From NCBI GenBank assembly GCA_044222245.1, contig JBGANQ010000015.1, positions 71,448 to 135,447 on the forward strand: a stretch of DNA of 64,000 nt, given 5' to 3'. Position 1 is the stretch's first letter, and every line of letters starts with the position of its first letter. Positions 34,786-44,131 of the stretch are shown piece after piece. The notes beneath the pieces are model-generated. The model saw only the letters and a list, made by a program, of their open reading frames with translations. It had not been told where the DNA came from and ran no database searches. Source of the stretch: CALFML01 sp044222245 (GTDB lineage Bacteria; Myxococcota_A; Polyangia; Palsa-1104; JAEUJZ01). The translations under genes and the position numbers were made by a program.

Positions 34786-36438
34786 ATGCTTTCGTCCAGC
34801 GGCCCGCCGGGCCTCCTTGCCGATCCAAAGCGTCTGCTGCTGGACATGGCGCAGCAGCGCAGTGCCAAAGAGCTGCTCTGGCTGGTGGTGAAGCGCCTGG
34901 GCGAATCCCCACAGGTCGCAATGGCCAGGATCTGGCTGCTGCGTCCGGGGTCGGGCTGTGCGACCTGTCCGATGCGCGCTGAGTGTCCCGACCAGACCAC
35001 CTGCCTGCATCTTGTCGCCAGCGCCGGCACGTCGGTCGGGCAGCCGGGCGAGCACTTCTGCCGAATCGACGGTGCCTTCCGCCGCTTTCCGCTCGGGATT
35101 CGCAAAGTCGGGCTCATCGCTGCGAGCGGTCAGCCGGTCGAAGCCCCAGATCTTTCCGCCGGGGCTGACTGGATCATCAGGCCGCAGTGGATCAAAGCGG
35201 AGAAGATCCAGGGGTTTGGCGGGCAGCCGCTCATTGCCAGAGGTGAAGTGCTCGGGGTGCTGGGGGTCTTCAGCCGGATGGCGATTGATGAAACGAGCCT
35301 GGATTGGCTGCGCATGATCGCCGATCACGCCGCCAACGCCCTCGCCAACGCAAAGGCCTGGGAAGAGATCGCCGAGCTGAAGAAGCGGCTGGAGCTGGAA
35401 AACGAATACCTGCTCGAAGAAGTCCGGGCAGGCGGGTCCTTTGGCGAGCTGATTGGTCAGAGCACCGCGCTCGATACCGTCAGTCGGCAGATCCAGCTCG
35501 TAGCGCCTACGGACTCGACGGTCCTCATCCTGGGGGAGAGCGGAACCGGAAAGGAGCTGGTTGCCCGCGAAATCCATCGCCGCAGCAATCGCGCCGACCG
35601 GCCCCTCATCAAAGTCAACTGCGCCGCTATAGCGCGCGAGCTTTACGACAGCGAGTTCTTCGGCCACCTAAGAGGTAGCTTCACCGGCGCGCTCCGCGAC
35701 CGGGTCGGACGGTTCGAGCTCGCTGACGGGGGTACGCTGTTTCTAGACGAAATCGGAGAGATTCCGCTCGACCTGCAGAGCAAGCTGCTCCGAGTCCTGC
35801 AGGAAGGTGAGCTGGAGCGTGTGGGCGAAGAGAAGACGCGCAAAGTCAATGTCCGCATCATCGCTGCGACCAATCGTGACCTGAAAGCAGAGAGCGAGGC
35901 TGGACGTTTCCGCAGCGATCTCTATTATCGACTGAGCGTTTTCCCTATCACGATTGCGCCGCTGCGGCTTCGCAAGGACGATATTCCGCTGCTGGTGAAG
36001 CACTTTCTGGGTCAGCTCGCGCGGCGAATCGGACGACCGATGCCATCACTGACTCTTGCGGATCTGGAAGAGCTGCAGCGCTACGACTGGCCTGGGAATA
36101 TTCGGGAGCTGCAGCATGTGCTGGAGCGCGCAATCATTACCTCCAGCAGCGGCAGGCTGAGGCTCGACCTGGGACAAAAGGAGAGAGGCCCGCGAGTCGT
36201 AGCCGCCGCCACTCAAGAGACGTCCCGCTCAATAATGACCGACGCCCAGCTGCGCGCGCTGGAGGCCGACAACATTCGACGGGCCCTGCTGCAGACTAAA
36301 GGAAAGCTCTATGGCCTGGGGGGAGCGGCTCAGCTGCTCGGCCTGAAACCAACAACGCTCGCATCGCGAATGAAGAGTCTTGGCATCCGTACCTCGGTAT
36401 CCATCGAGCAGGGAGACCCCCGCCGAGTCCGCAGATAG
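34786..36438 (+). CDS. Sigma-54-dependent activator with Cys-cluster GAF domain
   Basis: 550 aa from ATG 34786, placed just after the operators. GAF domain (about 25-200) carries four Cys, CATCPMRAECPDQTTC (58-73), able to hold a metal or Fe-S centre. AAA+ domain (about 220-460): Walker A GESGTGKE, GSFTGA loop (Ser in place of the usual Ala), Walker B LFLDEIGEIP, arginine region SDLYYRLSVFPI and YDWPGNIRELQHVLERA. Fis-type HTH at the end (AAQLLGLKPTTLASRMKSLGI). It has no receiver, so it senses its signal directly, probably redox or gas. The divergent YHS gene is the likely target. Confidence 0.92.
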   Translation: MLSSSGPPGLLADPKRLLLDMAQQRSAKELLWLVVKRLGESPQVAMARIWLLRPGSGCATCPMRAECPDQTTCLHLVASAGTSVGQPGEHFCRIDGAFRRFPLGIRKVGLIAASGQPVEAPDLSAGADWIIRPQWIKAEKIQGFGGQPLIARGEVLGVLGVFSRMAIDETSLDWLRMIADHAANALANAKAWEEIAELKKRLELENEYLLEEVRAGGSFGELIGQSTALDTVSRQIQLVAPTDSTVLILGESGTGKELVAREIHRRSNRADRPLIKVNCAAIARELYDSEFFGHLRGSFTGALRDRVGRFELADGGTLFLDEIGEIPLDLQSKLLRVLQEGELERVGEEKTRKVNVRIIAATNRDLKAESEAGRFRSDLYYRLSVFPITIAPLRLRKDDIPLLVKHFLGQLARRIGRPMPSLTLADLEELQRYDWPGNIRELQHVLERAIITSSSGRLRLDLGQKERGPRVVAAATQETSRSIMTDAQLRALEADNIRRALLQTKGKLYGLGGAAQLLGLKPTTLASRMKSLGIRTSVSIEQGDPRRVRR

Positions 36439-36470
36439 CGCTGCATTCCCTCCCGGAGCAGAACAGACTG

Positions 36471-36779
36471 CTACGGCCAGATGCCGCAGTCGGCATACAG
36501 GCGATAAGACCCGCGGTCCATCTTCACCGGAAAGTTGACGGTGATTTCGTTCTTGGGCTGCCCGAGGATCAAGGCGATCTCCTCAGGCAGATTGAGGAGC
36601 CGGGCCGCCCTGGCGACGTGGCCCGTCGCAATTTCGCTCAGGCTGCGGCTGGGGGAGTCAGCCGACTCGTGCGGAGCCGCAGCGCTCTCCCGCGGATCCA
36701 ATGTCGTACTGGAGGCTTCTTCATGCCACCTGACGGGGGTTCGATCTCGATGGGGCTCTGCGCTCTGGGTCGACGGCAT
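36471..36779 (-). pseudogene. Glutamate dehydrogenase N-terminal fragment
   Basis: After a disordered start the frame reads ARAARLLNLPEEIALILGQP and KNEITVNFPVKMDRGSYRLY, the N-terminal segment of Glu/Leu/Phe dehydrogenases. The expected continuation (GYRVQHN) is replaced by ADCGIWP and a stop. The NAD domain is absent. A sigma-54 promoter still sits in front of it. Confidence 0.65.
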
Positions 36780-36792
36780 TCAAAGATGTAGA

Positions 36793-36882
36793 AGCAAGTT
36801 GCAAGCCAATCCCAGGTGCAGGCTCGCGCAGGGGTTGGCATCCGGGCCTGGCGGCGGCAGCTGCCTTGGCGCAAGGCGTGCT
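36793..36882. promoter_or_regulatory. Divergent pair of sigma-54 promoters
   Basis: Minus strand: TGGCTTGCAACTTGCT (36793-36808) towards the glutamate dehydrogenase fragment. Plus strand: TGGCGCAAGGCGTGCT (36867-36882) towards the histidine-kinase remnant. Both have 10-base GG-GC spacing. Predicted starts (about 36782 and 36893) fall within 0-3 bases of the respective ATG codons. Confidence 0.6.
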
Positions 36883-36892
36883 AGGCTGCCCC

Positions 36893-37950
36893 ATGATGAA
36901 GACCCGCCTGCAACACGGGCTCGGCTTGGCTGCGCTGCTCGTGCCGGTTCTGGCCATCGGGCTTGTGGACTGACTGGTGTGGGCCACGAATCTCCGCGCT
37001 TCTTTTCTCAATTACTCTCGCTGGCGTTCATGGCGGCGACAGCGTTCTGGACCACAGCGTACGAACAATATCTGGAGCGTCGCCCAGCAGGGCAGGGCGC
37101 TGACCTGACCGTAAGGTGGAACGCCACCGTGCGGGCTGGTCTTTCTCATCGCGGTCGGGCAGTTCACCGCGCGGGTGCGCCACGTACGAAGAGCTCCATG
37201 AGCTCCTCAACGTGAGACGACGGCGCGGATCGCCACCGTGGAACAGCTCCCGCCATCGCGGCCAGCCATGGTCGGCCAGATCTCCATCAGGCATCGCCCA
37301 CGAGATCGGGACCCATGCTGTCGCAAGTGCGCCGACTGATTACCGAGCCGGACGCGACCCTGGACGAGTCGCGCACACCACGGCAACGAAAAATCTTGGG
37401 CGAGCGAGCGCGTCGCCTCGATCATCCGCCAGCTGCTCGGCTTCGCCCGCCAGCGCGCGGCCGCAGCGCGACCAGACCAACTCCTTGATCTCGCCACTCG
37501 CGTCCTTGGCATGCTGCGGCGCTGGCTGGCGCAAGCGGCAGGTCGACTCATCCTCGATAGGCATAGCGTCCCCGGCGACCACCCCTTCGATGCCGATACA
37601 GATTGAGAACTGGCCTTTGGGCAACCCTGGTCCTCAACGCGATTCAGCCATCACCGAGGAAGGTCGTGTTCGCGTCGCGGTTTGCCAGATCTACAAGGCC
37701 GCGCCAGCGATCCGGCGGCAGATCAGGCGAATATATGCAGTGCTCAAGGTCGGGATAACGGAACGGGAACATAGCAATATCGCTGATCTTGAGCACCACC
37801 ACCACTCTGCTGGTGAGGCACCAGGCTCAACATCAATCACCACTGAGATAATCTGCCGCGATCAGCAGCAGGATCAGGGTCGAGCGAACCATGGAAGGGG
37901 CCAGTTCAGTGTTTCTGCCGATGTCGCCCCAAGTCCGGCCCCGCCGCGCT
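36893..37950 (+). pseudogene. Sensor histidine kinase, multiply frameshifted
   Basis: Starts MMKTRLQHGLGLAALLVPVL (a membrane segment) and stops at 36971. Pieces of a kinase follow in changing frames: GIAHEIGT (phospho-His box) near 37293, then ERVASIIRQLLGFARQRA, LLDLATRVLGMLRRWLAQ and FDADTDQIEN-like text near 37590. The ATP-binding N box and G boxes are barely traceable. At least four frame changes are needed, so it is a decayed gene. It probably partnered the regulator remnant downstream. Confidence 0.6.
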
Positions 37951-39231
37951 GGAAACTGCGGTGCTCATCGATGACGATGATCGCGGCATGTGCGAAACTG
38001 CTGGATCGGCCTGCGCAAGCGCGGCACGAGGTCTGGCGCAGCTGGCGCTGCCTTCTGCTCAAGAAGAGCGTATCGAACAATCGTCGTCGACCTCAACATG
38101 CCGGGCTCAAGGGCACCGAGCTGTACGGCAGGTGCTCGCCAATCGTCTGCCGGTCATCATCATCACCGCCTTTGTAGCCTGGGAGACGCGATCGCCGCCG
38201 ATGGCAGCACGGCTTTCTACGGTAAAGCCGCTGAGGTCGACGCTGGCGCTGGCGCTGCAGCGGGCGGTCAGCACCGCGCCCTGCGCGAAGAGGTACGCTG
38301 CTGCGGCGAGCGGTCACTCGTCTGGCGGTTCGAGGAGCTCATCGGCAGCAACCCGGCGATGCGGCAGGTCTGGCCCTGGTCGGGCAGGTGGCGGAGACGG
38401 ACGGTCGTTATATCCGCCGGCGAAAGCGGCGCGGCGGGCTCGGCGCGCGCGATCCACCAAAGAGTCCGCGGCGACCGACCCGCCTGGTTGCGTCAACTGC
38501 CTCGGCGCTGCCGAAACGCTGCTGGAGAAGTATGCTGGGCCGCCTGAAACGTCCACCGGCGCGGGCGGCGCGCAAGGCTCTTCCAGCACGAAGGGCGGCG
38601 CTGCTGCTCGGCAAAATCGGCGACTTGCCGCTGGCGTACAGCGAAAGCTTTCCTGCGCGCCTTGCAGGAGCGGCGGGTACGCCCGGTCGCTGGCGGCACC
38701 GAGATCCCCATCGACGTGCAGATCGCGCCGCGACCAACCGTGACCTGGAGGCGGCGATGAAGGGCACCACTTCCGCGACGTCGCTGCTGCCCGTCGTAGT
38801 GCAGGTGACTCTCTCCCGCCTTGCGCAACCGCGACGGGACGTGCTGCTGCTCGCGCAGCGCAAGCGGACCTGTGCGCGGCGCGGCGTAGCAGGCGGTCAT
38901 CGGGATCTCCCTGAGCCGGCAAGGCGACTGCTCGGCTACGCCTGGCCAGGCAACGTGCTGACGCCGCTGCATCGAGCGCGCGGTCGCGCTGACTATGATC
39001 AGATTGGTGTCGACGACTTGCCGGAAAAAGTGCGGGACCATCGGCCGAAGCTCAGCTCGTGCTCACCAGTCCCGACGCCTCCGAGCTGGTTTCGCTGGAG
39101 GAGATCGACGACGCTACATCCTGCACGCGCTGGAGATTCTCGGCGGCAACAAGGCCCTGGCGGCGCAGGTGCTGGGAGTGGACCGTCGCACCCTCTACCG
39201 CAAGCTCGAGCGCTACCAAGAGAGTTCCTAG
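37951..39231 (+). pseudogene. NtrC-family response regulator, multiply frameshifted
   Basis: Receiver traces: VLIDDDDRGMC at about 37960, IVVDLNMPG near 38085, VIIITAF near 38155. AAA+ traces: LIGSNPAMRQVW near 38340 and VNCLGAAETLLE. A final intact Fis-type HTH ends ...GVDRRTLYRKLERYQESS at 39231. Every segment is in a different frame. The order sensor-regulator-enhancer palindrome suggests this system once controlled the sigma-54 promoters of the region. Confidence 0.65.
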
Positions 39232-39242
39232 ACCTGGGCACG

Positions 39243-39280
39243 CGGCCTGCATTTTTGCCACAGTTTGGCAAAATGCTGCA
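39243..39280. promoter_or_regulatory. Enhancer-like palindrome, type A copy a
   Basis: TTTTGCCA-CAGTT-TGGCAAAA (39253-39273) is a perfect 8-bp inverted repeat. The flanking GCAT/ATGC words extend it. It lies 20 bases after the regulator remnant and at the 3' edge of the antiporter remnant. Confidence 0.6.
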
Positions 39281-39289
39281 GACAAGGCG

Positions 39290-39985
39290 GTCGCGGTTGC
39301 TCGGGCCGCCTTGGGGGAAGGGAGGGGCCGGTGCCCGCCAGCTTGAGCTTGCGCAGCAGCAACTTCATGCTCAGCCCCTGCAGAAGGATGGAGAGAATGA
39401 CCACGCCAAAGGTCATCGTGACCAGCAGATCGCGGTGCGCAAAGTCTCTGGGGAGCGCCAGCACCAGCACCATCGACAGGCCCCGCGCAGCCCGCCCCAG
39501 GTAAGCCCGGCGCTCCAGGACCATGGCATCGTCTCGCGCGTGCGGCGCAGAAATAGCGTCGCCAGGCAGACGAGCACGGCGCGACCCAGGGTGACCACCA
39601 GGTATGCGACCAGGATCGCCTGCCACGAGCGTACAAGAGCGCTTACGCGCACCTCGAATCCGATGAGCAGAAAGACGATCGAGTTCAGCGCGAAGGCGAC
39701 ATACTCGCAGAAAGACTCGACGGCGATCCGCGTCGATGGGCTCATGCCGGTGCGCGCTCCGTAGCTGCCGCACATCATGCCCGCAGGAAAGGTTGCGATG
39801 ATTCCCGACAAGCGACGACGAACCGCCGGTCACGACCGCCAAGCTCAGGGTAAAGAATACCACCGCGGTGCCATCGTTCAGCAGGCTCTCACCTTCGACC
39901 AGAACCGTCAGCCGCTGCGGCGCGCCCAGACTCTTGAAGAGCGCCACGACGGCAATCCTGTCTGCGGTGGCCTGGGACGTACGGG
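39290..39985 (-). pseudogene. Na+/H+ antiporter (CPA1), copy 2, frameshifted with internal deletion
   Basis: Minus-strand pieces in order: DRIAVVALFKSLGAPQRLTV, LVEGESLLNDGTAVVFFTLS, VVTGGSS; then in another frame SGIIATFPAGMMCGSYGART, FLLIGFEVRV and LTWGGLRGA; then back to LSMVLVLALPRDFAHRDLLV and ILLQGLSMKLLLRKLKLAG. The segment between GGSS and SGIIAT is deleted, and the N-terminal third is missing at the junction with the DUF389-like gene. Not functional. Confidence 0.75.
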
Positions 39986-40809
39986 TCCGCGGCCAGGTGC
40001 AGAGCATCCTGGATTTAGAAATTCCGCGCGAGCGAGCGGTACAGAACACCCTGCTGGTAATGCAGGGGCATATAGGCCTACGGGTAGTGCTGGTCGCCAA
40101 GCCAGCTCGGGCCCGTGAGCTTGAAGCGCGCCTGCGGCTGCGCATCGCCCAGGTCTCTGGAGTGGAGCCGGTCATCCACGTGTTGGCCGTTCCGGATGAG
40201 CAAGCGGTGCGGGACGCCGCGCTTGCCCTCACCACGCCGCACCCCGCGCCGCTGCCACCGGAGCCCGACATTTTCGCCCTGCAACGCCTCTTAGGCGAGC
40301 GGCTGCTGGCAGAGTGGCCCAAGGGCGCCGCTGGAGCACTGCTTGACTGGCGCCTTGGGACCGACAAAAACGGCGCCGTAGTCGAGGTGACCCACCTCGG
40401 CCCAGCGCTCGGAGCCGCCGCAGAGCAGCTGCTTGAGCGCCGCCTGGACGAGGCGCTGCACGGCCCGGTGCACCTGCAAGATCGAGCGCTCGATGCAACC
40501 GAGCACGAAGTGAGTTTGGATGATGAGGATAAGCTGTGGCGTGACCTTCTGGCCGCAATGGCAGCAGTGAGGGCTCAATCCGGGCTCGGACTCTGCCTGT
40601 GGCTGCCGAAGGTCGAACCGTCCAAGACGGCAAGCCTGGCGGACCTCCAAGATCGAGCGGTCATCGCCGCGATGCACGCGGCCGGAAGTACCCTGGGGAC
40701 TCGGGTGACGATCCTCGAAGCGGAGCGACCGCACTTTCGGGTAAGTCAGGAACCGTGCGCCCCTCCGGCAAGCTACGACGTGCCCTTGCCTAAGCCGCCC
40801 TGGAGATGA
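39955..40809 (+). pseudogene. DUF389-like protein, C-terminal part
   Basis: Open frame to TGA 40807-40809. From about 39960 it reads LSAVAWDVRVRGQVQSILDL, ERAVQNTLLVMQGHIGLRVV and RELEARLRLRIAQVSGVEPV, then a Pro-rich linker and a C-terminal domain (VSLDDEDKLWRDLLAAMAAV). This resembles the soluble end of DUF389/TIGR00341 membrane proteins. The membrane part is absent because the sequence abuts the antiporter remnant head to head. Assignment is from memory. Confidence 0.45.
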
Positions 40810-40993
40810 TGCGACGTTCGTGCGCTGGTCGGAGGGGGCGGCTAACCAGTTGGTCGGTTTAGCAAATCAGTATGTCGGCTGGATATCCTGCTCCAGTCCA
40901 TGGAGGTGGTCGCCGAGTCTGGAAGCTCCTTCACTTTTCCCCTCACGCACTGCCCCGGCCTGGCAATATTCGCCAGCTATGCAAGCTGGCAAG

Positions 40994-41030
40994 TCCTGCA
41001 CTTCTGCGACAGCTTGGCAAAAATGCTGCG
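40994..41030. promoter_or_regulatory. Enhancer-like palindrome, type A copy c
   Basis: TTCTGCGA-CAGCT-TGGCAAAA (41002-41022) plus ATGCTGC. It shares the 5-base spacer CAG(C/T)T with copies a and b. It lies between the DUF389-like remnant and the end of otsB; the 245 bp between those holds no gene. Confidence 0.5.
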
Positions 41031-41054
41031 CAAAGTTGAATCACGCCGACAGCG

Positions 41055-41786
41055 TCAGGTCCCAGCGATGACCGCGAGCAGCTCGTCGATTTCCTCCTGG
41101 TGACGAAGGTAGTAGACAGCTCGCGAGGTCCGTCCCCGTCCGACGTGAATGCTTAGGACGCGAGCCGAATCACAGCAAGAAAAGACATCCTCATCGGTAT
41201 CGTCGTCGCCGACGTAGATCGCCGTCTCGGTTTGACAGCGGCGCATGGCTTCGCCAAAGGCGGTGCCCTTGTTCACAAGCCCATCGGGTAATACATTGTA
41301 GACAAACTTTCCCGAAACAATCCGCGCTTCCTTCAGCCTCACCAAGGCCTCCAGGATTTCTCGCCGAAAGAGGTTTGGGTTGGCACAGCTGCGATAATGG
41401 ATACTTAGCGAGTACTCCTTGTCTTCGATCCATACGCCTGGTCGGTCTGTCAGACTGGTGAGCCTCGTCTTCCACTCTTTGACCCGCTCGACCAGCGCCT
41501 CAGAATCATGCCAGGGCTCAAGGCCGTGGTTGCCGAAGACTTCCCAAAGAGGAATTCCCTCCAGGCGGCGCCCCACGTCCTGCCGAGAGCGGCCCGAAAG
41601 GACCACACAACAGAAGCGCGCCGCGACCTTGTGGAGGAGCGCCCGCGTACGGGTCCGCATCTCTGCCCGAATCGGATTGTCGACTATTGGGGCTAAAGTG
41701 CCGTCGAAGTCAAAGCCCAACAAGGGCGCTTGCTTGATGCGCTCACGTAGGATCTCCCGTCCTACTCGCGTAAACAAATGTTTCAT
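41055..41786 (-). CDS. otsB: Trehalose-6-phosphate phosphatase
   Basis: 243 aa. HAD phosphatase motifs: GFDFDGTLAPIVDNP (nucleophile Asp), VVLSGRSRQDV, GLVNKGTAFGEAM (Lys) and IYVGDDDTDEDVF. The cap residues NHGLEPW are family-typical. It hydrolyses trehalose-6-phosphate to trehalose. The start ATG overlaps the otsA stop (ATGA), so the two are translationally coupled and expressed from the sigma-54 promoter at 44050. Confidence 0.95.
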   Translation of the reverse strand: MKHLFTRVGREILRERIKQAPLLGFDFDGTLAPIVDNPIRAEMRTRTRALLHKVAARFCCVVLSGRSRQDVGRRLEGIPLWEVFGNHGLEPWHDSEALVERVKEWKTRLTSLTDRPGVWIEDKEYSLSIHYRSCANPNLFRREILEALVRLKEARIVSGKFVYNVLPDGLVNKGTAFGEAMRRCQTETAIYVGDDDTDEDVFSCCDSARVLSIHVGRGRTSRAVYYLRHQEEIDELLAVIAGT

Positions 41787-43978
41787 GACGGCTCTCTCGC
41801 GGACCGTTTCAGGGGCATGATGACTCCACGAAGCTGGGCCTGCCGGCGGACGGTTGCCGCATCGACCAGCATGCGGCCTGCCCAGCGGTAGACGTTGAAC
41901 TCAGAGACCAGGGACCGCATGGCACGCATGCGTGCCTGTTGCTCCGGTTGTGACATCCGCAGGGCCGAGGCGAGTGCGGCGCTCGCCTCATCCAGGTCGT
42001 AGGGGTTGACGATCAAGGCCTCGGTCAGCTCACTGGCCGCACCCGTAAAGTGGCTCAGCACCAAGACTCCACGCTCGTCCTCACGGGCGGCCACGAACTC
42101 TTTGGCGACCAGGTTCATGCCGTCATGCAAGCTGCTTACATAGCAGAGGTCAGCTGCCCGCAGGTAGCGAAAGACCGTCGATGGCTCATGGTGCCCACGG
42201 GCGAAGATGATTGGACGATATCCGCCCTCGGTGCCAAAGCGCTGGTTGATGCGCTCCACCAGCGCGACCACGCTGCGGTTCAGCTCGCGGTATTGCTCGA
42301 TTTCCGTGCGACTGGGGGCACCCAGCTGAATGAAGACGAAGCGGCCGCGAAACTCTGGGGCGACCTCGAGCAGCCGCTCTACGGCGAGCAGCCGCTCGGC
42401 GATCCCCTTGGTGTAATCGATCCTGTCCACGCCCACGCCGATGAGCGTATCTGGGGCAAGTCCGTGCTCAATCAGGATGGCCCGGCGACAGGTAGCAGCG
42501 TCAGGAATGTCCTTCAGATGACTGATCGGCCACTCGACCGAGATGGGATAGGCGCGCACCAGCGTGCGTCCGCCGTGCTGGACCACCGCATGCGCCGCTC
42601 GATCGATGCGAGATTCCAGGAACCGATCTACGCTATCGATGAAGTTGTTGCAGTAAAGCTGAGTGTGGAACCCGACTATGCTACTGCCAAGGAGTCCCTC
42701 CAGCAGCTCGGCATGGAACGGACAGATGCCGAAGCGTTCGGCGTTTGGCCAGGGGATGTGCCAGAAGGTAAGGATTGTCGCGCGTGGCAGACGCTGCCGG
42801 ATCATTCGCGGAGCCAGCGCGAAGTGATAGTCCTGGACTAAAATGATCGGGTCGTCGCTGTCTACTTCATCGCAGACCGCGTCGGCGAACTTCTGATTCA
42901 CGCGCCGATAGATCGCAAAGTCTTCGGCGCTAAATGTCGGTCTGGTATGAGCGATATGGCACAGCGGCCACAGCCCTTCGTTCGCGAAGTGGTAATAATA
43001 GCCCTTCTCCTCCTCTGGAGTCAGCCAGACGCGGCGGATGAAATAGGACTCCTTCCCGGGCGGGACGTGGACTCGATTGTGCTGGTCTACGGTCAAGTGA
43101 TCCGCGCTGCCACTGCCGTGCGCGACCCAGGTGCCCGAGCAGGCGCGCATCACCGGCTCTAACGCAGTCACCAGGCCGCTTGCCGGGTGCAGAATGGCGA
43201 CCCCACCATCCGCGGTGCGCTGATGTACGTAAGGCTCGCGATTGGCCAAGATGACAACCCGCTCCCCATGCAGCTGGCTGGTCAGGATATGCCGCAGCCG
43301 GGCTGGGGACCAGTTTCCCTCCTGCACGTCTTGGTGGTACTCGGTCGCGATGCGATCGACGAGCATGCGCACCTCACGCAGGAGCGGCTGGAAATCTCGG
43401 CGCTGTGAGCGACCCCGCAGCGCCTGCCGCAGCTCCTCACTCCACTCCCGCCACACCAGCCGGGCAACGACGATTGTAAACAGCGCCGCGAGCAACGTGA
43501 GGACGCCAAAGACCAGGAGTAGAAAGCGACGCGCACTGGCGATGCGGTCTTCTACATAATGCAGGTCATGGACCATGCTGATCGAGCCGAGCACAGTCGC
43601 CCCGGCTTCGACGGAAAAGGTGCTTACATGAAGCTCGACCCCGTGCAGGCGGACGAAGTGCGGCGCGGTTACCGCGCAGCCCAGCTCCTCGGGATAGGCT
43701 TCGGTCTTGACGATAATCTGACGCGCTCCGTCGCAGGCAGCCACTGCCAGCAGCCGTTCGTCGCGTACCAGCTCGGTCAGCAGTTCCTTCAGTGCTACCG
43801 GGTGCGACCATTCGCCCGTTAACGACCGCCGTGCACCGCTGACTGCCAGGCGCGCTCGCAGGCCCAGGTCCTGAGCAAACCAGACCCGCATCTGACCCTG
43901 GATGCCGAGCAGCGCGGCAACCGAAAGGGCCGACAGTCCGAGCAGCAGGACAAGTACGAAGCGCAGTGATCGAGGCAT
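41783..43978 (-). CDS. otsA: Trehalose-6-phosphate synthase with N-terminal membrane sensor-like module
   Basis: 731 aa from ATG 43978 (AAGGAG 6 bases upstream; the frame extends to 43993). Residues 6-27 and 152-174 are membrane segments flanking a 125-residue periplasmic domain; 175-215 looks HAMP-like. The GT20 synthase starts at about 239: VVILANREPY, GGVAILHPASGLVTALEPVM, HIPWPNAERFGICP, GVGVDRIDYTKGIAERL and SLHDGMNLVAKEFVAAR. It joins UDP- or ADP-glucose with glucose-6-phosphate. OtsA enzymes are normally about 470 aa and soluble. Here catalysis appears tethered to a sensor-type membrane module. Confidence 0.93.
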   Translation of the reverse strand: MPRSLRFVLVLLLGLSALSVAALLGIQGQMRVWFAQDLGLRARLAVSGARRSLTGEWSHPVALKELLTELVRDERLLAVAACDGARQIIVKTEAYPEELGCAVTAPHFVRLHGVELHVSTFSVEAGATVLGSISMVHDLHYVEDRIASARRFLLLVFGVLTLLAALFTIVVARLVWREWSEELRQALRGRSQRRDFQPLLREVRMLVDRIATEYHQDVQEGNWSPARLRHILTSQLHGERVVILANREPYVHQRTADGGVAILHPASGLVTALEPVMRACSGTWVAHGSGSADHLTVDQHNRVHVPPGKESYFIRRVWLTPEEEKGYYYHFANEGLWPLCHIAHTRPTFSAEDFAIYRRVNQKFADAVCDEVDSDDPIILVQDYHFALAPRMIRQRLPRATILTFWHIPWPNAERFGICPFHAELLEGLLGSSIVGFHTQLYCNNFIDSVDRFLESRIDRAAHAVVQHGGRTLVRAYPISVEWPISHLKDIPDAATCRRAILIEHGLAPDTLIGVGVDRIDYTKGIAERLLAVERLLEVAPEFRGRFVFIQLGAPSRTEIEQYRELNRSVVALVERINQRFGTEGGYRPIIFARGHHEPSTVFRYLRAADLCYVSSLHDGMNLVAKEFVAAREDERGVLVLSHFTGAASELTEALIVNPYDLDEASAALASALRMSQPEQQARMRAMRSLVSEFNVYRWAGRMLVDAATVRRQAQLRGVIMPLKRSAREPS

Positions 43979-44049
43979 GGAACTCTCCTTCAACAGCGTT
44001 CAGCGCGCCTGTATCGGAGCTGCTGTTGGGCCGCTTGCCTCCTGAGCCC

Positions 44050-44065
44050 TGCAAAAAAAGCGCCA
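44050..44065 (-). promoter_or_regulatory. Sigma-54 promoter of otsA-otsB
   Basis: Minus strand TGGCGCTTTTTTTGCA, near-consensus -24/-12 with 10 bases between GG and GC. Predicted start about 44039, a 61-base leader to ATG 43978. The enhancer-like repeat at 44173-44199 lies about 110-135 bases upstream, the usual range for NtrC-type activation. Confidence 0.8.
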
Positions 44066-44131
44066 TCGTAAAACCTTCAGAGAGTTGACTTGGAGTAAGA
44101 AAACGTGGGACTCATCTGCAATCCTGCATCG

